DNA from: Muribaculaceae bacterium
GTDB taxonomy: Bacteria > Bacteroidota > Bacteroidia > Bacteroidales > Muribaculaceae
DNA length: 64,000 nt
Reading direction: 5' to 3'
NCBI GenBank assembly: GCA_017553785.1
Contig: JAFZKD010000110.1
Coordinates: 22,433 to 86,432, forward strand
The notes beneath the pieces are model-generated. The model did not search any database. It was given only the letters and a program-made list of their open reading frames with translations, and was not told where the DNA came from. How positions within the stretch are numbered: the stretch's first letter is position 1; each line of letters begins with the position of its first letter. Below, in pieces: positions 43,152-51,653 of the stretch. The translations under genes and the position numbers were made by a program.

Positions 43152-45989
43152 ATGAGAAAATTGATATCATTAGTAATTGCTTTTTGCTGTTTATTGCCGA
43201 TGAGTGCCCAACATGCCGACATCAACGGCATTTTGGTGGATTCCCAGGACACGACAGAACTCATCGAGGCTACTGTCAAGTTGCTTAAGGCAACCAAGGA
43301 CAGCACGATGGTTAAGGGCACCACCACCGACATGAACGGCGTGTTCAACATCAAGGATGTGAATCCTGGCAAGTATCTGCTTCGTTTCTCTTATCTGGGT
43401 TACAACGATGTCATCAAGCACGTGACTGTCGGTGATGACGGTCGTGACGTGAACATTGGCGTGGTTAAGATGGATCCCAATACCATCATGCTCAAGGAGA
43501 CGGTGGTCATGGGTGTCAAGAGCCCGATCGTGGTCAAGGAGGATACGATTGAGTTTAATGCCGACACCTACAAAACCCAAGCCAATGCTGTGGTCGAGGA
43601 CCTGCTGAAGCGCCTGCCCGGCGTCGAGGTGGGTAGTGACGGCAAGATTACCGCTAACGGCAAGGAAGTGAAGAAGATTCTCATCGACGGCAAGGAATTC
43701 TTCAGTGATGACCCAACGGTGGCCAGCAAGAACATTCCCGCTGATATGGTCAACAAACTGCAGGTCATTGACCGCAAGAGCGATTTGGCGCGTCTGACTG
43801 GTGTGGATGACGGTGACGACGAAACGGTCATCAATCTCACGGTGAAAAAGGGAATGAACAATGGTTGGTTCGGCACGGTCAACGCCGGCTACGGCACAGA
43901 TGACCGATATGCGGGCAATGTGATGATCAACCACTTCCGTGACGGCAACCAGTTCACGATTTTGGGCGGCGGCAACAACACCAACAACTTGGGCTTTGGT
44001 GACGGTGCCTCGGGACGTTTCCAGCGCTTCGGCGGCGACCGTGGCGTGACCACGTCACAGTATGCAGGCATCAACTTCAACGTGGGCAGCAAGGACGACG
44101 ACCACTTCCGCGTGGGCGGTGACATCATGTACAGCCACAGTGACCGCGATACGCGCACCCGTACGGCACGTCAATACATCCATGAGGATTCCACGAGTTA
44201 TTATGATGCCAATACTGCGGCCCGTGACAAGAGCAATAACCTGCGCGGTGACTTCCGCATCAAGTGGGAAATTGACTCCTGTAACACTTTGGATTTCCAG
44301 CCTAATTTCTCGTTCAACTTCAACAAGAGCGAGCGTGGCGACAGTTCATTGACTCGTGCCGGTGATGCGGCCATGACCCGCGTGAACCGCAGCTTTAGTA
44401 ACTATTTCAACGACGGCAAGAGCTATGAATGGGGTTCTCGTCTGATCTATAACCACAAGGTCGCCAGCCATCCCGGACGAAGCCAGAGTCTGATGCTCAA
44501 CTACCGCTACAGCAATGTGCACGAGGATGGTGACACCTATACTAACAATACCTATTACCTCGTGCCTGATAAAGATGAGTTGATCGACCAGACGGCCAAT
44601 AACCGCCGCAAAACCCACAACCTTACGGGTCGCATTTCGTGGACCGAGCCTATTGGTGACGTCAAGAACGCCCGTTTCATGGAATTCTCTTATCGTGGCA
44701 ATTACCGGTATACTATCAGTGACAAGATGGTTTATGACAACGAGCGCACTGGCGTTTGGCCTGGAGGCACGATTACCGATACCGAGTGGAATGAGAGGCT
44801 GAGCAACAGTTTCCGCAACACGTTCTACAATCAGGAATTCAGTGTAGGTTTCCGTCAGGTTCGCAAGGCCTATAACCTCAATGTGGGTATCTCGGTCAAC
44901 AGCGCTATGTCCAAGAGCAAGGACCTCATCAATAGTGCCCGCGATATCGCCGAACGTTGGGCTTGGTCGGTGGCTCCTTATGCCCGCTTCCGCTACAAGT
45001 TCACCGAGACACGCAACCTCAACTTCTTCTATCGTATGCGCGCCAATCAACCCAGCATAGCCCAGTTGCAACCCGTTGCCGATGAGAGCAACCCGTTGAA
45101 CATCATTATCGGTAATCCTGAGTTGAAGCCCACTTTCAACCACAACATCAACTTGCGCTTCGGCGATTTCGCACAGGGTGCCCAGCGCAGTATTATGGCG
45201 ATGATGAACGTGGATTTTGCCCAAAACAGCATTATTTCCACAACCACTTTTGATAAGGTGACTGGTGGACGTACCACGAGTTATATGAATGTCAACGGTG
45301 TGTGGAATGCCATGGCAATGAACATGTTGAGTTTCCCCTTCGGAGCCAGCAAGACCTGGTACTACTCCAACCACATCTTCGCCCGCTATGCGGTGGCTAA
45401 GGGTATGAATGACGGAGTCATGAACCGTAGCAACACTTTGAATTTTAACATCTCGCCGGGCTTGGCTTTCCGCAACAGCGTCTTTGACTTGGAGGTGCGT
45501 CCGCGTTACAGCTTCCAGAATACCACCAATAGCGTGAAGACGTCTAACATACGCAACGTCCACACATGGGGAGCTATGTTCAACGGCACCTATTCGGCTC
45601 CGTTTGGACTGGTTTTAAGTACTGATCTGAATTATAGCACTACCAGCGGATACAGTGCTGGTTATAACACCAATCAGTGGCGTTGGAACGGCTCGTTAGC
45701 TTATCAGTTCTTGAGGGATAAGCAAGCATCGGTAACGCTTTCGGTCTATGACATCTTGGGTCAGCAGAAGAGCATCTTCCGCAATGTTACCGGCGACTAC
45801 ATCGAGGATGTTTACTACAACTCGTTGGGCCGTTACGGCATGGTGACATTCACTTACCGTTTCAATACCTTCAAGAAGGGTGAGCAACCCAAGAACCGCA
45901 ACGAGGATCGTTGGGGCGGTCCTGGCAGATTTGGCCCTGGCGGTGGTCCTGGCGGACCTCCTCCCGGTGGCGGCCGTCGCCCCTTCTGA
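43152..45989 (+). CDS. Outer-membrane beta-barrel protein, TonB-receptor-like with carboxypeptidase-regulatory N-terminus
   Basis: A 945-residue outer-membrane protein. The ATG at 43152 gives a signal peptide (MRKLISLVIAFCCLLPMSAQ). A carboxypeptidase-regulatory-like domain follows (ADINGILVDSQDTTELIEAT ... GKYLLRFSYLGY, about 20-105), then a plug-like region (DLLKRLPGVEVGSDGKITAN, VKKILIDGKEFFSDDP) and a large barrel (about 220-900). This belongs to the outer-membrane beta-barrel family 3 type, with no clear SusC signature and no adjacent SusD gene. The C-terminus is an odd Gly/Pro-rich tail (RFGPGGGPGGPPPGGGRRPF) beyond the last strand. Substrate unknown. Confidence 0.9.
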   Translation: MRKLISLVIAFCCLLPMSAQHADINGILVDSQDTTELIEATVKLLKATKDSTMVKGTTTDMNGVFNIKDVNPGKYLLRFSYLGYNDVIKHVTVGDDGRDVNIGVVKMDPNTIMLKETVVMGVKSPIVVKEDTIEFNADTYKTQANAVVEDLLKRLPGVEVGSDGKITANGKEVKKILIDGKEFFSDDPTVASKNIPADMVNKLQVIDRKSDLARLTGVDDGDDETVINLTVKKGMNNGWFGTVNAGYGTDDRYAGNVMINHFRDGNQFTILGGGNNTNNLGFGDGASGRFQRFGGDRGVTTSQYAGINFNVGSKDDDHFRVGGDIMYSHSDRDTRTRTARQYIHEDSTSYYDANTAARDKSNNLRGDFRIKWEIDSCNTLDFQPNFSFNFNKSERGDSSLTRAGDAAMTRVNRSFSNYFNDGKSYEWGSRLIYNHKVASHPGRSQSLMLNYRYSNVHEDGDTYTNNTYYLVPDKDELIDQTANNRRKTHNLTGRISWTEPIGDVKNARFMEFSYRGNYRYTISDKMVYDNERTGVWPGGTITDTEWNERLSNSFRNTFYNQEFSVGFRQVRKAYNLNVGISVNSAMSKSKDLINSARDIAERWAWSVAPYARFRYKFTETRNLNFFYRMRANQPSIAQLQPVADESNPLNIIIGNPELKPTFNHNINLRFGDFAQGAQRSIMAMMNVDFAQNSIISTTTFDKVTGGRTTSYMNVNGVWNAMAMNMLSFPFGASKTWYYSNHIFARYAVAKGMNDGVMNRSNTLNFNISPGLAFRNSVFDLEVRPRYSFQNTTNSVKTSNIRNVHTWGAMFNGTYSAPFGLVLSTDLNYSTTSGYSAGYNTNQWRWNGSLAYQFLRDKQASVTLSVYDILGQQKSIFRNVTGDYIEDVYYNSLGRYGMVTFTYRFNTFKKGEQPKNRNEDRWGGPGRFGPGGGPGGPPPGGGRRPF

Positions 45990-46007
45990 TGCAATCAGGC
46001 AATAATA

Positions 46008-46055
46008 ACTTGGGACTTCAATCAGATGCTGATAGATGTCCCAAGTCGTTGTTTT
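46008..46055 (+). terminator. Terminator of the outer-membrane barrel gene
   Basis: Stem ACTTGGGAC/GTCCCAAGT (9 bp) with a 21-base loop and a T-rich tail. Confidence 0.65.
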
Positions 46056-46288
46056 GTGGCTATACTTTTTGGCTCGAAAGAATGCCAAAATATGGTCAGT
46101 GTCCACCCTAAAAGATGTAGCCCCACCCGTCGTGTCCCGTGGATGACGGCTCTGCCGTCATTAATCCTCCCCATCCTCAACACCACCCGTCTCAACTGTG
46201 CATTTTGACATGGACAAAACACGCTCCTCCGCATTTCCTTTGCCTTAATTATTTCACTCTTTAATCAATTTTTTTAACCTAATAAATC

Positions 46289-46393
46289 ATGAGAATCTAC
46301 AGCTATTTGGATGTTTCTCTGATTAGCCTCATGACATGTCATCATGCGCGCCGATGTGGGGAACATGCGGTTTGGTGCCTGTTGATGACTTGA
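46289..46393 (+). CDS. Candidate 34-residue Cys/His-containing peptide (uncertain)
   Basis: ATG frame of 34 codons ending TGA, with LMTCHHARRCGEHAVWC in its second half. It is preceded by an AT-rich stretch. The clustered Cys, His and Arg recall leader peptides used for attenuation, but the downstream TPR gene has its own promoter. Could be chance. Confidence 0.25.
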   Translation: MRIYSYLDVSLISLMTCHHARRCGEHAVWCLLMT

Positions 46394-46494
46394 AACAGTG
46401 ATTAAGTTGCTAAGTATTAGTCAAATAGATGTATTTTTGGTCTTCTGTATAAAATGCAAAAATTCAGAAAAATCAAAATTTGTTGCTAAAATGC

Positions 46495-46525
46495 TTTTTA
46501 ATGTTAAGAATATCTATTACTTTTG
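46495..46525 (+). promoter_or_regulatory. Promoter of the TPR gene
   Basis: TTTT (46495-46498), 19-base spacer, TACTTTTG (46518-46525), 42 bases before the ATG. Confidence 0.6.
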
Positions 46526-46567
46526 CACCCGCAAAATTGTCAAAAACATTAAATTAACGCAATAAAA

Positions 46568-47245
46568 ATGGCAAAAAAACAGAATCAAAGTGCCCGCACA
46601 ACCCTGGAAGAGGTGAATGAATCACTGACTAGCGCGGCACAACGTATTGAAGACAACAAGAAGTACGTTAGTTGGGCTGTCATCGCTATCGCTATCCTCG
46701 CTGTGCTTGCCGGTGGGTACATCTGGCTGCACAATAAGGGTCTCGCCGATGCAACGAAAAAAATCGGCGAAGCTGACCTCGTGCTGATGCAAGGACAGGA
46801 AGATGAAGCGCTGAAGGCCTTTGAGAAGGTCGCTGACGATTTCAGCAACAAGACGGGTGAGCGTGCACACCTTAATGCAGCGATCATCCTCTATCAGAAG
46901 GGTGAATATGAGAAGGCTGCCAAGCATATCGAGAGTTTCGGTGCTAACGGCAAGCTCATCGGCCCCGCTTCACAATCGTTGTTGGGTGACTGCTATGTGA
47001 ACCTGAAGAATTATGACAAGGCACTGAGCGCCTTTGACAAGGCAATCAAATTGGCTGGTGAGAATGAGGAATTCGTTCCTGCTTTCATGATTAAGAAAGC
47101 TACCGTTTTGCATGAGCTTAAGAAGTATGCCGAAGAGGCTGATGTGTACCAGACGATTAAGGATAAGTATCCTGTTTATGGTCAGCAGAACTCGATCAGC
47201 ATTGACAAGTATCTTGAGCGTGCAAACGCACTTGCTGGCAAATGA
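46568..47245 (+). CDS. Membrane-anchored tetratricopeptide protein
   Basis: A 225-residue protein with a cytoplasmic N-terminus, one transmembrane helix (about 35-57, VSWAVIAIAILAVLAGGYIW) and a periplasmic TPR domain (about 65-215: LMQGQEDEALKAFEKVADDF, LYQKGEYEKAAKHIESFG, YVNLKNYDKALSAFDKAIKL). The layout resembles YfgM-type proteins that work with periplasmic chaperones, but orthology is not certain. It precedes pyrH and is separated from it by a terminator. Confidence 0.85.
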   Translation: MAKKQNQSARTTLEEVNESLTSAAQRIEDNKKYVSWAVIAIAILAVLAGGYIWLHNKGLADATKKIGEADLVLMQGQEDEALKAFEKVADDFSNKTGERAHLNAAIILYQKGEYEKAAKHIESFGANGKLIGPASQSLLGDCYVNLKNYDKALSAFDKAIKLAGENEEFVPAFMIKKATVLHELKKYAEEADVYQTIKDKYPVYGQQNSISIDKYLERANALAGK

Positions 47246-47276
47246 TTTAAAAAAGACAATGGTTTAAACACCGATT

Positions 47277-47315
47277 AAAGGTTGGACAAAACTTGGTTTT
47301 GGGCCAACCTTTTTC
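47277..47315 (+). terminator. Terminator of the TPR gene
   Basis: Stem AAAGGTTGG/CCAACCTTT (9 bp) running into TTTTT. Confidence 0.85.
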
Positions 47316-47342
47316 TAACCCAAAAACAACCAAAACATTACT

Positions 47343-48056
47343 ATGACTCCGATTTATCATCGCATATTGCTCAAGCTCAGCGGCGAGTCGCTGGCAGCAG
47401 AGCAGGGTAGCGGCATAGACGCCCAGCGTGTGGCCGACTATGCCACCCAGATCAAGGAAATCGTGGACGCTGGCGTACAGGTCGCCATCGTCGTGGGCGG
47501 CGGAAACATCTTCCGTGGCCTCAAGGGTGCCGCTCAGGGCTTCGACCGCGTCAAGGGTGACCAGATGGGTATGCTTGCAACGGTCATCAACGCATTGGCG
47601 CTGTCGTCGGCGCTTGAGGCCATCGGCCAGCCCGCCCAGGTATTCACTGCTATCGGCATGTTCCCCATCGGTGAGCCTTACAGCAAGTGGCGCGCTATCG
47701 AGGCCATGCAGGCCGGCAAGGTCGCCATCTGCTCTTGTGGCACCGGCAGTCCCTTCTTCACTACCGACACGGGCAGCACGCTGCGTGCCATCGAGGTCGA
47801 GGCCGACGTCATGCTCAAGGGCACCCGCGTGGACGGTATCTACACCGCCGACCCCGAGAAGGACCCCACGGCCACCAAGTTTGACCGCATCACCTACGAC
47901 GAGATCTACAACCGCGGCCTAAAGGTCATGGACATGACCGCCACCGTGATGGCCCGCGACAACAAGCTGCCCATCCATGTCTTCAACATGGACGTCGTGG
48001 GCAACCTGCGCAAAGTGATGGCCGGCGAACCCATCGGCACCGTCGTCACCCTGTGA
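47343..48056 (+). CDS. pyrH: Uridylate kinase (UMP kinase)
   Basis: A 237-residue bacterial UMP kinase of the amino-acid-kinase fold; it phosphorylates UMP to UDP in pyrimidine synthesis. Motifs: ILLKLSGESLAAEQGSGID (about 8-26), VAIVVGGGNIFRG (about 48-60), DQMGMLATVINALAL, GTGSPFFTTDTGSTLRAIEV (about 136-155), VDGIYTADPEKDPTATKF. Length is typical. In many genomes frr (ribosome recycling factor) follows; here the next gene is on the opposite strand. Confidence 0.96.
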   Translation: MTPIYHRILLKLSGESLAAEQGSGIDAQRVADYATQIKEIVDAGVQVAIVVGGGNIFRGLKGAAQGFDRVKGDQMGMLATVINALALSSALEAIGQPAQVFTAIGMFPIGEPYSKWRAIEAMQAGKVAICSCGTGSPFFTTDTGSTLRAIEVEADVMLKGTRVDGIYTADPEKDPTATKFDRITYDEIYNRGLKVMDMTATVMARDNKLPIHVFNMDVVGNLRKVMAGEPIGTVVTL

Positions 48057-48100
48057 TGCTCGCTGCGCTCGCAGTTTTGAGTTTAGGGTTTAGAGAGGCT
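48055..48100. repeat. Intergenic GCTCGC-hairpin plus TTTAGAGTTT repeat, copy 2
   Basis: GATGCTCGCTGCGCTCGCAG head with the tail GTTTAGGGTTTAGAGAGGCT, starting at the pyrH stop. Same pattern as 10629-10680 and 51254-51289. Confidence 0.55.
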
Positions 48101-48158
48101 GACGTGCTCAGGTTTGCCACACGCTAAGCAACCAAGAGTTTTAAACAACAATAAATAC

Positions 48159-48204
48159 AAGAAATACAAATCAATTGGTTGCTGATCAATGATTTGTATT
48201 TCTT
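48159..48204. terminator. Bidirectional terminator between pyrH and the TlpA-like gene
   Basis: Perfect 15-bp stem AAGAAATACAAATCA/TGATTTGTATTTCTT with a 16-base loop; an outer AACAAC...GTTGTT pairing extends it to about 48144-48219. Confidence 0.8.
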
Positions 48205-48228
48205 ATACTTGTTGTTTTCTATTATTGA

Positions 48229-49599
48229 TTAGAGGCCCAGCGCCTTCCTGATGAGGGGCTCAAGTTCATCGACCTCGGACGAGAGCGACAGGATGGTGCC
48301 GTCGCGGTCAACGAGGAACATGCCGCCTCCGGAGTTGTCTATGCCGTTCTTTTTCCACACCTGGTTTTCGTCCTTCAGTTCCAGCAGGCTGGGCCAGGGG
48401 TAGCCATCCTGTTTCATGGCTTTTTCCATAGCGCTCCGCTTGCTTTCCCTTGCGATGGCGATGACGGTGAAGCCCATGTCCTTGTATTTCTCATAGACGG
48501 GAATCATGGCCATGCTGTGCTTGCGACAGGGACCGCACCACGAAGCCCACAGGTCGATGAGCGCGACTTTGCCTTTGATGAGCGACGAGATGGGAACGAG
48601 TTGCCCGTCTGTGTTTCTCACATTATAGTCAATATAGGGCTTGCCGGGTACCAAATCGCGCTGCGACAGGGCGCTGGCGATTTGCTCATGCAGGGGATGA
48701 TCAGGATAGTACTTGGAGAGTTTGTCGCGATAAAGGGCGATATAGGGCTCAAGTTTTTCTCTGGCAGACTCAGGATAACCATAATGCTCATTCTGTACTA
48801 GTTTCTTGGCAGCATCAAGCACGTCATAGAGGCCCCACAACATGGGGTGCTCGGTATAATAGTTGATGCGGAAATCCAAGCATTCCTTATTGAGACGTTC
48901 TGCTTCCTGATGCAGTTTCAATCCCTCGGGCGTGTAGCGCTCACTCATATGCATGTTGTAATAGTCAAATAGCTTCATCAAGGAATCCCTTTTCGCCTCA
49001 GTCAACTGGTCAGCCTCTCTCAAGCGGTTCCACTCTTCCCCCACGCTGAGAAATTCGGTTTTCATATGCTCCTTCTTGCGGGCTGGATCATTCAACTGGT
49101 CGTACAGTGATTGAAGGGGTTTGTAATAATTCGCTTGTAAAATGCTGTCCAATATCTCGTGGTTGCGGCCTTCAACCCCATTGCTGGTAATCTTCATGTC
49201 TAGCCAATCCCTTCCATCAGAGAGACGGTCTTCAGTGATCTTGATGCTCACAGTGTCGCCTTCGGTCAGGAAAGATCCCATATACCAGCTGCCGTTTTCA
49301 TACTGTTTCAGGAAAAACACATTGTAGAGTTTGGCGTAATCGGTGTGGACATCGCATGAGAATCGTCCGTCCTTGGCCTTTACCAGGTATTGCTCTTCCC
49401 AATTGATGCGCAAGTCGGTGCCCGATTCACAGATGATGAGTTCGTCGCCCCACTTGTCGGTGTCCATGGTGCCCTCGATGTGGGTCACCAAATTGCCCTC
49501 GCCAATCACGTGGACCTTATTGTTGACGCTGTTAAAGGCATACAACGTTCCAGCCGCTGCAATGAGGGCGAAAAGGATGATCAAAGTTTTCTTTTTCAT
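48229..49599 (-). CDS. TlpA-family thioredoxin-fold disulfide reductase
   Basis: A 456-residue exported protein (signal MKKKTLIILFALIAAAGTLYA). A DUF4369-like N-terminal half (about 30-140) and helical middle precede a C-terminal AhpC/TSA-thioredoxin domain (about 315-456) with the active site ASWCGPCRKHS (about 351-361). Such proteins reduce periplasmic disulfides in Bacteroidetes. Single gene with a terminator on its 3' side. Confidence 0.9.
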   Translation of the reverse strand: MKKKTLIILFALIAAAGTLYAFNSVNNKVHVIGEGNLVTHIEGTMDTDKWGDELIICESGTDLRINWEEQYLVKAKDGRFSCDVHTDYAKLYNVFFLKQYENGSWYMGSFLTEGDTVSIKITEDRLSDGRDWLDMKITSNGVEGRNHEILDSILQANYYKPLQSLYDQLNDPARKKEHMKTEFLSVGEEWNRLREADQLTEAKRDSLMKLFDYYNMHMSERYTPEGLKLHQEAERLNKECLDFRINYYTEHPMLWGLYDVLDAAKKLVQNEHYGYPESAREKLEPYIALYRDKLSKYYPDHPLHEQIASALSQRDLVPGKPYIDYNVRNTDGQLVPISSLIKGKVALIDLWASWCGPCRKHSMAMIPVYEKYKDMGFTVIAIARESKRSAMEKAMKQDGYPWPSLLELKDENQVWKKNGIDNSGGGMFLVDRDGTILSLSSEVDELEPLIRKALGL

Positions 49600-49675
49600 A
49601 GCAGATAAAGATTTGATTTAGAATGTGCAAAAATAGCAAATATTCTAATTAACGACAAAGTTTTAGACAAATAGA

Positions 49676-51118
49676 TTAGAACAGGTCTTCGAGGGTGACG
49701 ACACTTTGTACCTGGCCACTGTACTCATTACTTTTAAGACCATAGGAGGCGATGATGGTCAAGTGGACTGTCTTCTTTTTAGGTACACGCTCAATTAACT
49801 GTTGTACGCGTTCACGCAAGACAGCGTCATATTGCTTGTCAATTGTAAAGGGGCTGCTATAGAACTTGATTTCACACAGGTTGATGACGTTGTCCGACCG
49901 GTTGATTATCATGTCAATCTGCATCCGGTTATCGTCATCCTTATTTACTATCCATGAGGATTCAGTTGTGCTGACACCGCCTATGCCCAATTTCTGCTTG
50001 ATTTTGTCAATCTGCGAGAAACAAAGTTCCTCAAAGGCATAACCGCGCCATGCGTTCAATCGTGGCGAGTTATAGTTCTTTTGCCAGTATTGTGGATCGA
50101 TGCGTTTTTGCTTATCTATAAAATTGAGATAAAACGAGCAATAAGGGTCAATGAGCTTGTATTTCTCACGTTGCTTTTCCCCAAATGGAGAGTATTTCAT
50201 AATAAAATCACTCTCGACAAGCCCCTTCAAAAGAAGCGTAACGTTGCCTCCTTGCTGTATGCCAGTTTCTTGAATGATTTCTTGCCTAGTGTAGCCACTA
50301 CGACGTTTAGCCAGTAATTTTACAACAGAGATATGATCCTCTATGTTTTTGAACAATGACCCAAAGAGACGTTCAAACTCGTTCCTTAACTTGGCATTCT
50401 TGTCAAACAGGATGCGGTCAATGTTTTGAGGAGTGCTAAATCCTTTTTCAAACAGCTCTAAATAATGGGGTATGCCTCCGAATACCATATAAACCTGGGC
50501 GATTTCATATTGACTCATGGTCATTTGCTTTGCCTTGAAAAATTGTTCGCATTCGGCCAGCGTAAACGGCGACAACTTTATTTCATGAGTTAGACGGTTG
50601 TATAGCCCGCCTTTATTATTGATTAGGTTATCTTCAATCCATGAAGTTGCCGAACCACAAACAATGAGCATCAGGTTGTCCCGCTTGGCGGCCCATCCGT
50701 TCCAAAAGTATTCCAATGCTGGAATAAATCGTGACCTAGCCGTGTCCATCCACGGCATTTCGTCAATAAAGACGACTTGACGCGAACCGTCATCTTTCTG
50801 CCTGAGTAGTTTTTCCAATAATCGGAATGCTTCAAGCCAGGACTTCGGGCAAGTCTCACCTTGAAGTCCATAGTCCTGTAACGAATAGTGAAATGCCTGC
50901 AGTTGATCTCGCAATAGGAATTTCTTATCGCGGTCGTATGGCGAGAGTCCTGTATGCCAAAAGGTAAGTCTGTCATTAAAATGCTCTTTGATTAAATAGG
51001 TTTTACCCACGCGTCTGCGCCCATACACCGCTACAAATTTAGAGCCATCAGCATTATAGATGCGCTCCAACTCCTCTCTTTCGGGTTTTCGTCCTATAAT
51101 ATCCATAGCAAAATCCAT
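49676..51118 (-). CDS. AAA-family ATPase with DUF234/nuclease-like C-terminus
   Basis: A 480-residue ATPase of the archaeal-type ATPase_2 group common in Bacteroidetes. It starts IIGRKPEREELERIY, has Walker A VYGRRRVGKTYLIKEHF (about 30-46) and Walker B QVVFIDEMPWMDT (about 114-126), then a winged-helix segment (GYTRQEIIQETGI, about 280-292). The C-terminal part has QIDMIINRSDNVINLCEIKF (about 409-428), resembling the D...ExK core of PD-(D/E)XK nucleases (DUF234). The role is uncertain; related genes are often mobile or defence-linked. The promoter region contains repeated GGGAAAATA half-sites. Confidence 0.88.
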   Translation of the reverse strand: MDFAMDIIGRKPEREELERIYNADGSKFVAVYGRRRVGKTYLIKEHFNDRLTFWHTGLSPYDRDKKFLLRDQLQAFHYSLQDYGLQGETCPKSWLEAFRLLEKLLRQKDDGSRQVVFIDEMPWMDTARSRFIPALEYFWNGWAAKRDNLMLIVCGSATSWIEDNLINNKGGLYNRLTHEIKLSPFTLAECEQFFKAKQMTMSQYEIAQVYMVFGGIPHYLELFEKGFSTPQNIDRILFDKNAKLRNEFERLFGSLFKNIEDHISVVKLLAKRRSGYTRQEIIQETGIQQGGNVTLLLKGLVESDFIMKYSPFGEKQREKYKLIDPYCSFYLNFIDKQKRIDPQYWQKNYNSPRLNAWRGYAFEELCFSQIDKIKQKLGIGGVSTTESSWIVNKDDDNRMQIDMIINRSDNVINLCEIKFYSSPFTIDKQYDAVLRERVQQLIERVPKKKTVHLTIIASYGLKSNEYSGQVQSVVTLEDLF

Positions 51119-51152
51119 TTTTATTTTCCCGCAAAGATATAATAAATATTTC

Positions 51153-51186
51153 TTTTGGGAAAATAAAGTGCTCTATTTTCCCAAAA
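51153..51186. promoter_or_regulatory. Inverted repeat at the AAA ATPase promoter
   Basis: TTTTGGGAAAATA (51153-51165) and TATTTTCCCAAAA (51174-51186) are perfect inverted copies with an 8-base spacer. A third half-site TATTTTCCC lies at 51123-51131, on the other side of the -7 box. Candidate repressor operator. Confidence 0.5.
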
Positions 51187-51253
51187 TGGGGTGTTTTTGG
51201 TTGGGTTTGGAGAAATAAAGCATCAGCACTTTCATCATCGCTCGATACCCTGT

Positions 51254-51289
51254 GATGCTCGCTGGCGCGAGCAGTTTAGAGTTTAGAGT
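51254..51289. repeat. Intergenic GCTCGC-hairpin repeat, copies 3 and 4
   Basis: GATGCTCGCTGGCGCGAGCA with a tail GTTTAGAGTTTAGAGTG. The head alone recurs at 51371-51390. Confidence 0.55.
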
Positions 51290-51653
51290 GACTCCGCGTA
51301 CGGTTTTCAGACAACAGGGACAACTTAAAGACAAGAATAGGGACAACTTGTTTTTATGGGCTGACGCGGTGATGCTCGCTGGCGCGAGCATTGGTTGTCG
51401 GCGAATTATACGAATTAATCGAATGGTATCCGCCTTCTTCGAGAAGTGCGGATGTCATTTATGCCCCCAGTTAGGGCTGTTTTCCTGCGTTTTTAACAAT
51501 TTGGGACTGTTAAAAAATGTAATAAAGTGGCGATATGGGCCAAAAGCGCCATTTTGTGCGACTTTTTGGCCAGTAATTGGTGGCATGATAGTAATTTTGT
51601 CGTCACAAAAAATCTCCACTTCAGGTTTGTTTTATATTTAAATAGGTATAGCA

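Larger units (their letters stand above)
45990..46567. other. Long intergenic region with terminator, small hairpin, short frame and promoter
   Basis: Contains the barrel-gene terminator (46008-46055), an ATGACGGC/GCCGTCAT hairpin with a 3-base loop (46143-46161), the cysteine-containing short frame at 46289-46393 and the promoter of the TPR gene (46495-46525). The rest shows nothing recognisable. Confidence 0.6.
51119..51653. other. Long intergenic region with operator-like inverted repeat and GCTCGC hairpins
   Basis: From left: -7 box TATCTTTG on the minus strand (51139-51132), the 13-bp inverted repeat (51153-51186), two GCTCGCTGGCGCGAGC hairpins (51257-51272 and 51374-51389), then AT-rich sequence up to the FadL-like gene. 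No coding sequence is convincing. Confidence 0.6.

Noticed and set aside
44346-45563. 405-codon minus-strand frame opposite the outer-membrane barrel
   Set aside because: Shadow frame within a well-supported barrel gene.
43152-45989. SusC-type polysaccharide receptor
   Set aside because: No adjacent SusD gene or glycan-degrading genes, and no clear SusC plug signature; called only as a TonB-receptor-like barrel.
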